A stretch of 32,371 bases of DNA from Patescibacteria group bacterium. GTDB taxonomy: Bacteria > Patescibacteriota > Minisyncoccia > Minisyncoccales > JAHCRE01. Both the position numbers and the translations under genes were made by a program. The stretch covers positions 132,456 to 164,826 of the forward strand of contig JAHCRE010000016.1 of the NCBI GenBank assembly GCA_020148145.1, given 5' to 3'. Numbering within the stretch: position 1 is the first letter of the stretch; every line of letters starts with the position of its first letter. The notes beneath the pieces are model-generated. The model had not been told where the DNA came from and ran no database searches. It saw only the letters and a list, made by a program, of their open reading frames with translations. This document shows, in pieces, positions 7,219 through 11,904 of this stretch.

Positions 7219-7238
7219 TTTTTATATCTCCACTATAT

Positions 7239-7266
7239 ATTATAAATATTTTTTCAATCTTGTCAA
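7239..7266 (-). promoter_or_regulatory. promoter of the 114-aa gene
   Basis: TTGACA (7261-7266), spacer 16, TATAAT (7239-7244): two perfect consensus hexamers, about 14 nt before the expected start site and followed by GGAG and the ATG at 7216-7218. Confidence 0.85.
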
Positions 7267-7280
7267 GATTTTGAGACTAT

Positions 7281-7325
7281 CTAAACATGGTTGGCATCGC
7301 CAAAGATTTTAGTAAGAAATGACAT
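7281..7325 (-). pseudogene. secA 5' fragment (14-codon remnant)
   Basis: Starting with ATG at 7323-7325 it encodes MSFLTKIFGDAN, identical to the SecA N-terminus, then HV and a stop at 7281-7283. The single base difference to the real secA start is silent (Ile codon). Its -10 region reads TGTTAAAAT, an extended -10, whereas the copy now used by secA reads GATTAAAAT. It may be the original secA start or a scar; it could still be transcribed. Confidence 0.8.
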
Positions 7326-7338
7326 ATTTTTATTTTAA
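7291..7338. repeat. 48-bp direct repeat, copy 2
   Basis: Partner of 6759-6806, with one mismatch in the CCAAAGATTTT segment. It borders the GNAT-gene terminator on its right side. Confidence 0.95.
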
Positions 7339-7349
7339 CATTAAAAATC

Positions 7350-7373
7350 AAAAAAAAAGAGAGCTTTTAGCTC
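7350..7373 (-). terminator. terminator of the GNAT gene
   Basis: GAGCT-AAA-AGCTC stem-loop followed by TC and a run of nine T on the minus strand, about 20 nt past the GNAT stop codon. Confidence 0.85.
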
Positions 7374-7394
7374 CCCTTGGGTAAACAATTGGGT

Positions 7395-7883
7395 TTAGCT
7401 CCTTACAAGGAAAGAAGTAAAATAAAAAACTATTCCTTCCTCATCGCTCCAAGTTTTTTCAAAGACCTCTTTCTGGAAGAAAGGCAATACTTTTTCATAA
7501 AAAGCTATTGCCTCCTTATCGTCAGTACAGGTCTCAATTAAAAGGCCGGTTACTTTAAAGCCTGCATTGAGCCAGTGTTTTCTGACTTCCACTAGAGAAG
7601 TATTAAGGAGATTTTTCCCAATCCCTTGCCTCTGAGTTTTTTGTTTAACAGCAATCGCCGAAAGTTCAAGTAAAAGTTCATCGCCTCTGATATCATAAGG
7701 GCTCAAAACAATAAAGCCAACAATTGCTCCACCTTCTTCAGCCACAAAACACTGGGGAGTAAATAATCCTTCCTCTTTCATCCAGTCTTTTATCTTTTCA
7801 AGTGTTAGTTCAGGATATATCTCTTGCTGCTCAATCTTCATCACTTCTTCGATCTCTGTCTCTTTCATCTTCCTGATTTTCAT
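7395..7883 (-). CDS. GNAT family N-acetyltransferase
   Basis: A 162-aa cytoplasmic acetyl-CoA-dependent acyltransferase. The family core is visible: CFVAEEGGAIVGFIVL (45-60) forms the beta2-beta3 hairpin, ELSAIAVK (73-80) is beta4, QRQGIGKNLL (84-93) is the acetyl-CoA pyrophosphate-binding loop (Q/RxxGxG/A), and DKEAIAFYEKV is the typical motif-B helix with the conserved Tyr. The substrate cannot be told; RimI-type ribosomal, polyamine or small-amine acetylation are possible, and the polyamine genes lie directly upstream. GGGATGATGGG precedes the ATG. It has its own promoter and terminator, so it is probably monocistronic. Confidence 0.85.
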   Translation of the reverse strand: MKIRKMKETEIEEVMKIEQQEIYPELTLEKIKDWMKEEGLFTPQCFVAEEGGAIVGFIVLSPYDIRGDELLLELSAIAVKQKTQRQGIGKNLLNTSLVEVRKHWLNAGFKVTGLLIETCTDDKEAIAFYEKVLPFFQKEVFEKTWSDEEGIVFYFTSFLVRS

Positions 7884-7918
7884 CCCATCATCCCTTATTA
7901 ATTTTTTAAAGTATTTTT

Positions 7919-7946
7919 ATTTTAGCAATTTTTTGAAAAAAATCAA
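7919..7946 (-). promoter_or_regulatory. promoter of the GNAT gene
   Basis: TTGATT (7941-7946), spacer 16, TAAAAT (7919-7924) with TGC directly upstream (extended -10). The -10 block TGCTAAAATAAAA is the same as at murB. Confidence 0.7.
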
Positions 7947-7959
7947 GGAAGATATTATT

Positions 7960-8832
7960 TTAAATCTTTTTTTCTAAATATTTTGGCCAAACAGCCGAAG
8001 CAAAATGAATTTTCGGAGAATAGTATTTTGTTTTAAGATTTAGTCTTTTGTATTTTTCTTTTATTTTTTTAAAACTGACCTTATCAAAATCAATTGTTTT
8101 TGAACCTAAAGAAAAGGTGTGTTCATCGAAAGGAAAACAACCAACAAAAGCTTTGTGAACCTTAAAGAAAGGAAAAACTTTTTTAAGTTTTTTTCTTGCC
8201 TTTTCAGCAAATTTTTCTTCTACATAGGCAGTCTGAAAAGCTGAAACTCCTTTCTTTTTTAAAGCCCGGGAGATATCTCTGTAAAATCCAATCTTCCAGA
8301 GATCAAGCGAGGGACCGGTTGGGTCTGTTAAATCATCAATTATTATGTCAAAGAAATTTTTATAGTTTTTAATAAATTTTAAAGCGTTTTCATTAAATAT
8401 TTTCAGTCTCTTATCTTTGAAAGCTCCTGTCGATAGAGAAGGTAAATATTTTTTTGAAACCTCAATTACTTTTTTATCAAGATCTACTAAAAATATTTCT
8501 TTCACTGGATACTTAGCAACCTCACGTAGCACTCCTCCATCTCCTCCTCCAATTATTAAAACCCTCTTTGGATTCTGATGATAAAACATAGCCGGGTGAA
8601 CCAGCATTTCGTGATAAACAAATTCGTCTTTTGTTGAAAGCTGAATTAATCCATCTAAGGCTAAAATTTTGCCAAATTCTTCTGTTTTAAAAATTTCAAT
8701 TTTTTGATATTTACTTTTCCCTGAATAAATCTCTTTTTCAATAATTACCCCCCAGGTGGAGGTTTTAGGCTCTTCTACTATTTTAAAATCCTCAAAAAAC
8801 CAATTTTTTCCAAAAAGAAATCTTTTCTTCAT
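7960..8832 (-). CDS. speE: spermidine synthase (polyamine aminopropyltransferase)
   Basis: Transfers the aminopropyl group of decarboxylated AdoMet to putrescine or another amine. The 290-aa product shows the small N-terminal beta-domain (residues 1-65), YHEMLVHP (73-80), the cofactor loop IGGGDGG (94-100), the acidic strand end VDLD (116-119), and the active-site loop DDLTDPTGPS (166-175), equivalent to the usual DxTDPxGP. Length and order match bacterial SpeE. The ATG is at 8830-8832, 24 nt after the speD stop, so both form one operon. The amine acceptor (putrescine, agmatine or spermidine) cannot be deduced. Confidence 0.93.
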   Translation of the reverse strand: MKKRFLFGKNWFFEDFKIVEEPKTSTWGVIIEKEIYSGKSKYQKIEIFKTEEFGKILALDGLIQLSTKDEFVYHEMLVHPAMFYHQNPKRVLIIGGGDGGVLREVAKYPVKEIFLVDLDKKVIEVSKKYLPSLSTGAFKDKRLKIFNENALKFIKNYKNFFDIIIDDLTDPTGPSLDLWKIGFYRDISRALKKKGVSAFQTAYVEEKFAEKARKKLKKVFPFFKVHKAFVGCFPFDEHTFSLGSKTIDFDKVSFKKIKEKYKRLNLKTKYYSPKIHFASAVWPKYLEKKI

Positions 8833-8856
8833 AAAAATTTCTCTAATCCAAAATCG

Positions 8857-9267
8857 CTAAAGCAATTTTGGATAATTCATTAATCCTCTTTTTATCTCTT
8901 GAATCTGAACTTTTTTTGGTTCAAATTTCTTTTCTAAATATTCGATGGCTCGATAAGGGAAGGCTTTCTCGCCACAGGTAAAAATATCAATTGCCAGATA
9001 ATTTATTTCTGGCCAGGAATGTAAGGCAATGTGAGATTCAGCCAGCAAAACAACCCCAGTTATTCCCTGGGGCGAAAATTTATGGATTGCTACTTCCAAA
9101 GGAGTGTTTTTTGATTCTTTTACTACTCCAATTAAGATTCTTTCAATCTCGTTTTCAGATTCAATAATTTTTCCATTCCAAAATTCGGCAATCAAATGAA
9201 TACCGGCATAATTTAAATTTTTCTTTTCATTGACCCATTTAATGGATCTCTTTGTTTTCTGAACCAT
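8857..9267 (-). CDS. speD: S-adenosylmethionine decarboxylase proenzyme, class 1
   Basis: A pyruvoyl enzyme that self-cleaves at Glu-Ser and then decarboxylates AdoMet for polyamine synthesis. The 136-aa proenzyme keeps the whole signature: GIHLIAEFW (22-30), the cleavage site LAESHIALHSWPE with E77/S78, the processing His H83 (S+5), and the catalytic Cys C98 (S+20) in DIFTCG. The cut would give a beta chain of 77 residues and a pyruvoyl alpha chain of 59. Directly upstream of speE. A shorter start further in would remove part of the first strand, so the ATG at 9265-9267 is preferred even though no strong Shine-Dalgarno is present; an inverted repeat covers the leader. Confidence 0.94.
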   Translation of the reverse strand: MVQKTKRSIKWVNEKKNLNYAGIHLIAEFWNGKIIESENEIERILIGVVKESKNTPLEVAIHKFSPQGITGVVLLAESHIALHSWPEINYLAIDIFTCGEKAFPYRAIEYLEKKFEPKKVQIQEIKRGLMNYPKLL

Positions 9268-9275
9268 AATTTTTA

Positions 9276-9395
9276 GTTAATCACTTACCCTGAAAAAGAA
9301 TTATGAATTACTTTTCCAGAGCTGCCTGCCCACCAAATTTTTATAAATAAAACTTAGCGGACTAAAAACAAAGAGAGAAACAAAAAGTGATTAAC
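9276..9395 (-). promoter_or_regulatory. 11-bp inverted repeat enclosing the speD leader
   Basis: GTTAATCACTT (minus strand, 9395 to 9385) is exactly complementary to AAGTGATTAAC (9286 to 9276), enclosing about 98 nt. The first arm covers the stop codon of the SpeD-like gene; the second lies 8 nt before the speD ATG, where a Shine-Dalgarno would be. A long-range RNA stem could limit speD translation. No known riboswitch was recognised. Confidence 0.4.
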
Positions 9396-9768
9396 GAATT
9401 AATACTCTATTTTTAATCTTTTTTGCTTTGAAAAATTTTTTTGTGAAATCGGTTACTTTTTTATCATCAAATAACTTACAAGAAAAAATATTAATGAAAG
9501 CCCTGTTCCAGAGTTCAGAAAAGTGACCGGAGATTAAACTTGATTCTATTAGTTGGACCAAGGAAAAACCTATAGCAGAATCTTTTCCAAATCCGAATCT
9601 TTCTATAATTGCTTTACCATATTTTTTAACTTTTATCAAGTTACAAAGTCGCTTTGAATATTCCAAAATCTTTTTCTTAGAACGAATAATCTTTGGGTCA
9701 CAATCAAAAAGATCCAGAATCAATTCTTTCCCATAAATTTTTTTATTTTTGAACTTTGAGTTTTGCAT
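9391..9768 (-). CDS. SpeD-like pyruvoyl enzyme paralogue with altered active site
   Basis: A 125-aa protein that aligns by eye with AdoMet decarboxylase along its length: YGKELILDLFDCD (12-24) at the first strand, a central GFGKDSAIGFSLVQL, then IESSLISGHFSE in the place of AESHIALHSWPE, and INIFSCKLFD in the place of DIFTCG. The self-cleavage pair Glu-Ser is kept (E75/S76), but the residue after it is Ser instead of His, the His is at S+6 (H82) and the Cys at S+21 (C97), as if one residue were inserted in the active-site loop. The WPE motif is lost. Relatives of SpeD that decarboxylate ornithine or arginine have been described in bacteria and archaea, so this may supply putrescine or agmatine for SpeE. 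A non-catalytic partner is the alternative. Confidence 0.7.
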   Translation of the reverse strand: MQNSKFKNKKIYGKELILDLFDCDPKIIRSKKKILEYSKRLCNLIKVKKYGKAIIERFGFGKDSAIGFSLVQLIESSLISGHFSELWNRAFINIFSCKLFDDKKVTDFTKKFFKAKKIKNRVLIR

Positions 9769-9780
9769 TTTGAATTTTGT

Positions 9781-10230
9781 TTATATTCCTTCTTCTTTAA
9801 CCCTCCCCTTTCGATAAAATCTTGCCGAGGGAGAAATCTTTAATTCTTTTTTTAAAACTCTTTGTTTTTTTTTGCTTTTAGAAATAATTTTTCCTTTGTA
9901 TTGTTTAAGTTCTCTTTGCAATTCATCTTTGACCCTAGTAATTGCCATTTTTAAATTTTTTGCTCGAGCAGTTGACCTTAAACTCCTGTTAGGAAATCTC
10001 ATTTGGCATTCTGCCCAAAAATAAGGTCCTTTTTGGTGGTGTAAAGTTTCTTTCCCAATTTCCACCCAAGCTTCAACTCTTGGTCTTCCTTTTCCAAAAA
10101 AATGATTGAAATATTCTTTTTTACTTTGAAAAATTTTAGCAAATTTTTCAAGTGAATTTAATTTCTCTTGGATATAATTTTTAAGAGCCCGGTTTAATTT
10201 TATATTTTTCGTTTTTATAATAATTTTCAT
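9781..10230 (-). CDS. hpf: ribosome hibernation-promoting factor (HPF/RaiA family)
   Basis: A 149-aa ribosome-binding protein that inactivates 70S ribosomes in stationary phase. The first ~105 residues show the family beta-alpha-beta-beta-beta-alpha pattern: MKIIIKTKNIKLNRALKNYI, ending in an EKLNSLEKFAKIF helix; a strand VEAWVEIGKE; the strand WAECQMRFP; and the last helix KMAITRVKDELQRELKQYKGK. The tail (112-149) is Lys/Arg-rich and lacks the dimerisation domain of long HPF. It begins with ATG at 10228-10230 after a possible extended -10 (TGTTAGCAT) a short way upstream. Only 12 nt separate its stop from the SpeD-like start, so it probably heads that operon. Confidence 0.85.
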   Translation of the reverse strand: MKIIIKTKNIKLNRALKNYIQEKLNSLEKFAKIFQSKKEYFNHFFGKGRPRVEAWVEIGKETLHHQKGPYFWAECQMRFPNRSLRSTARAKNLKMAITRVKDELQRELKQYKGKIISKSKKKQRVLKKELKISPSARFYRKGRVKEEGI

Positions 10231-10272
10231 TTCTAGTAATGAATGCTAACAAAATTCTCCAAAAAAAACAAG

Positions 10273-10367
10273 ACCCCACTATTTTTTTTCTAAAATTATT
10301 TTGATTCAAACCCTAATACCCTATTCTAGGAATAGAGTTTTATATTTTAGATTAAAGATAGCGGGGT
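10273..10367 (-). ncRNA. rod-like structured RNA element with T-tract
   Basis: On the minus strand three nested stems can be drawn: 10 bp (ACCCCGCTAT / ATAGTGGGGT), 8 bp (TCTAAAAT / ATTTTAGA) and 6 bp (CTATTC / GAATAG, 3-nt loop), followed by CTTG and eight T. The outer stem contains a G-U pair on the minus strand that would be an A-C mismatch on the plus strand, which supports minus-strand RNA. It begins 10 nt after the stop of the 30-aa basic ORF, so it may be an elaborate terminator/3'UTR or a separate small RNA. Confidence 0.55.
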
Positions 10368-10377
10368 TAAAGAAGTC

Positions 10378-10470
10378 TTATCTCCTTCTCTTTCTCTTTG
10401 CTTTCTTTCTCTTCACTGGTTTTCTTTTCTTCTTTGCTTTCTTTTTCTTTGCTTTTCTTCTTTTAGGCAT
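10378..10470 (-). CDS. 30-aa Lys/Arg/Ala-rich basic peptide
   Basis: The ORF reads MPKRRKAKKKKAKKKRKP followed by VKRKKAKRKRRR and stop. It is made almost only of Lys, Arg and Ala with two Pro, similar in style to the tails of histone H1-like proteins or very small ribosome/nucleic-acid-binding peptides. There is only a weak GAGC-type ribosome-binding site. A second, similar ORF lies 31 nt upstream and a terminator-like structure directly downstream, which argues that the pair is a real transcription unit. Low-complexity DNA could give such an ORF by chance, so coding is not certain. Confidence 0.55.
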   Translation of the reverse strand: MPKRRKAKKKKAKKKRKPVKRKKAKRKRRR

Positions 10471-10501
10471 TTAAATTGGTGCTCAAATAACGAAATCTAT
10501 T

Positions 10502-10558
10502 TTATCTGCAGCGTCTTCTCCTTTTTGCTTTTTTCTTTTTCGCCTTTTTCTTTGCCAT
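10502..10558 (-). CDS. 18-aa Lys/Arg/Ala-rich basic peptide
   Basis: The ORF reads MAKKKAKKKKAKRRRRCR and stop. CGGAGA lies 10 nt before the ATG at 10556-10558, a better ribosome-binding site than that of its neighbour. The composition and the MxKxxKAKKKKAK pattern repeat those of the 30-aa ORF downstream, suggesting duplication. A role in binding DNA, RNA or the ribosome is guessed from charge only. Confidence 0.5.
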   Translation of the reverse strand: MAKKKAKKKKAKRRRRCR

Positions 10559-10772
10559 ATTCGGATGGTCTCCGGAAATTGTGGAACAATTTTGGAGTTT
10601 TATATATTTGAGCAAATTATTTTAAAAAATTTTGGGCAAATAGTCGACCTCTATTTGCTAAAATTCTTAAAAATCTTTTGATTACTTTATTTTTTCACTT
10701 CAAGAAAGTTTGTCAAGTGTGGAAAACTAAAAATTGTAAAATTTTTGATTTAAACTTTAAAATTTTTATATT
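10559..10772. other. AT-rich gap upstream of the tiny basic ORFs
   Basis: No convincing gene. It holds a TATATAAAA stretch on the minus strand near 10600 that could be a -10 for the tiny ORFs, an 8-bp hairpin at 10637-10659, and a lone TTGACA (minus strand, near 10710) without a well-spaced -10. Confidence 0.5.
10637..10659 (-). terminator. possible murB terminator hairpin
   Basis: GCAAATAG / CTATTTGC, 8 bp with a 7-nt loop; on the minus strand CCAAAATTTTTT follows. It lies about 115 nt past the murB stop and its T-tract is displaced, so the call is weak. Confidence 0.35.
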
Positions 10773-11687
10773 TTAAGGGCCTAAATAACAAATTTCTTCT
10801 TCCAAATTTATTTTAAATTTATTTTTTACTTTCTTTTTTGCTAAATCTATCAATTTTTTTATTTCTTTTGCCTTTGCTTTGCCCAAATTTAAAATAAAAT
10901 TGGCATGTTTTTTTGAAATTTTAGCATTTCCAATCTTTTTTCCCTTCAAACCACATTTCTCAATTAATTCTCCAGCCGGAATTCTTTTTGCCCGCCCGCC
11001 GGACCCTTGGCGAAAACGGGGATTTTTAAAAATAGACCCGGCTGAAGGTAAATCCAAGGGTTGAGTTCTTTTTCTATAATCTAAATATTCTTTTATTTTC
11101 TTTTTGATTTCTTTTTTGATTCTTGTTCTTAATTTGAATTCTGCAGAGAGTATTATTAAATTCTTATTTCTTTTAAAAGTACTATCACGATAATTAAATT
11201 GACAATCTTTATTTTTAAGAATTTTTATTTTTCCTTTTTCCAAATCAAAAACCTCAACTTCTTTAACAATATCTGAAATTGATTTTCCAAAAGCACCTGA
11301 GTTACCACAAATTGTTCCCCCCACTGTTCCCGGAATTCCTGCTGCCCACTCGAAGCCGCTTAAACTATTTTCCAAAGCCACTTTTATAAGCTTGCTTAAT
11401 GGTACTCCTGCTTCAGCAAAAATAGTATTTTTTTTGAATTTTAAATTTTGATTTTTGATTTTTATTATCAAGCCTCTGTATCCTTTATCTGCCACTAAAA
11501 CATTACTTCCCCCTCCCAAAATAAAAAACGGCAAATTATTTTCCTTTACCGTTGAAACTGCTTGGATTATCTCTTTTCTATTTTTTGCTACAAAAAAATA
11601 TTTAGCCTTACCACCAATCTTAAAAGTGGTATAGTTTTTTAATAAAACGCTTTTTTTAACCCTAGGTAATAATTTCTTTAATTCCAT
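10773..11687 (-). CDS. murB: UDP-N-acetylenolpyruvoylglucosamine reductase MurB
   Basis: FAD- and NADPH-dependent reductase that makes UDP-MurNAc, the second step of peptidoglycan precursor synthesis. The 304-aa protein has the FAD-binding core YTTFKIGGKAKYF (19-31), ILGGGSNVLV (56-65), AGIPGTVGGTICGNSGAFG (116-134), NYRDSTFK (165-172), and the SAGSIFKNP segment with the catalytic Ser (215-223), then PAGELIEKCGLKG and the C-terminal domain. Between KNP and PAG lies an extra RFRQGSGGRAKR (224-235) encoded by unusually GC-rich DNA. There is no Shine-Dalgarno; a TAAAAT -10 ends 6 nt before the ATG, so the mRNA may be leaderless. The Tyr-loop that defines type I MurB was not seen, so this fits the type II (Gram-positive-like) form. 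Confidence 0.96.
   Translation of the reverse strand: MELKKLLPRVKKSVLLKNYTTFKIGGKAKYFFVAKNRKEIIQAVSTVKENNLPFFILGGGSNVLVADKGYRGLIIKIKNQNLKFKKNTIFAEAGVPLSKLIKVALENSLSGFEWAAGIPGTVGGTICGNSGAFGKSISDIVKEVEVFDLEKGKIKILKNKDCQFNYRDSTFKRNKNLIILSAEFKLRTRIKKEIKKKIKEYLDYRKRTQPLDLPSAGSIFKNPRFRQGSGGRAKRIPAGELIEKCGLKGKKIGNAKISKKHANFILNLGKAKAKEIKKLIDLAKKKVKNKFKINLEEEICYLGP
10983..11018 (-). repeat. GC-rich in-frame insertion inside murB
   Basis: Codons 224-235 (RFRQGSGGRAKR) are carried by GCCCGCCCGCCGGACCCTTG-type sequence within an otherwise AT-rich gene. MurB proteins normally go from FKNP straight to the PAG helix. It resembles a small coding repeat element inserted in a surface loop, but I see no second copy in the window. 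Confidence 0.45.
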
Positions 11688-11693
11688 TATTTT

Positions 11694-11718
11694 ATTTTAG
11701 CAAAAACTATGCTAAAAT
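11694..11718. promoter_or_regulatory. symmetrical divergent promoter (leaderless murB / plus-strand small RNA)
   Basis: The palindrome ATTTTAGC - 9 nt - GCTAAAAT places TGCTAAAAT, an extended -10, on each strand. Minus strand: -10 at 11694-11699, predicted start on or next to the murB A of ATG (11687). Plus strand: -10 at 11713-11718, predicted start near 11725 at GGG. The -35 regions are weak on both sides. Confidence 0.65.
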
Positions 11719-11724
11719 GTAATC

Positions 11725-11788
11725 GGGTCGGGAGGATAGCACTCACTAAAGACTTAGAATAGGAGTTAACTCTCCCGGCCCTTTTTTT
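11725..11788 (+). ncRNA. 64-nt structured small RNA of unknown family
   Basis: GGGTCGGGAG (11725-11734) pairs fully with CTCCCGGCCC (11772-11781), directly followed by seven T. The one U-G pair is allowed on the plus strand but would be an A-C mismatch in the opposite RNA. Inside, ACTC/GAGT and CTAA-AGAC-TTAG can form a second hairpin. A TGC-TAAAAT extended -10 lies 7 nt before the first G. No ORF of note. No known RNA family recognised. Confidence 0.6.
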
Positions 11789-11794
11789 ATTCCT

Positions 11795-11832
11795 AAAGCA
11801 ACAACCCTCGCTCGAGGGAGGGTTGCTGTCGA
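11795..11832. repeat. imperfect GC-rich hairpin in the murB upstream region
   Basis: AGCAAC...CCCTC-GCTC-GAGGG...GTTGCT (plus strand) can fold in two alternative registers (AGCAAC/GTTGCT with CCCTC/GAGGG, or a continuous 7-bp stem). No T-tract on either side. It would lie in the leader of an RNA started at the promoter 11870-11898. Confidence 0.45.
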
Positions 11833-11869
11833 CTTAGCGGAGTCTCCTTTTGGAAACACTCACTATTTA

Positions 11870-11898
11870 ATATTAGCAAAATCAGGGTCCCTTGTCAA
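11870..11898 (-). promoter_or_regulatory. consensus promoter reading toward murB and antisense to the small RNA
   Basis: TTGACA (11893-11898), spacer 17, TAATAT (11870-11875) on the minus strand, immediately after the stop of the metallopeptidase gene. An RNA from near 11863 would cross the 64-nt RNA in antisense and could reach murB with a structured leader of about 175 nt. Confidence 0.65.
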
Positions 11899-11904
11899 GA
11901 CTTA

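Larger units (their letters stand above)
6807..7338. other. candidate inserted cassette between secA and its former upstream region
   Basis: This 532-bp unit (484 bp of unique DNA plus one repeat copy) contains one complete gene with promoter and terminator and is bounded by the 48-bp direct repeats. The inner copy keeps only the first 12 secA codons and then runs out of homology. No transposase, integrase or terminal inverted repeats are visible. Origin by recombination at the secA 5' end, or a local tandem duplication followed by deletion, are both possible. Confidence 0.55.

Noticed and set aside
10381-10560. Simple CTTT/TTCTT low-complexity repeat
   Set aside because: Best explained on the minus strand as Lys/Arg codons of two tiny ORFs with start, stop and one good ribosome-binding site.
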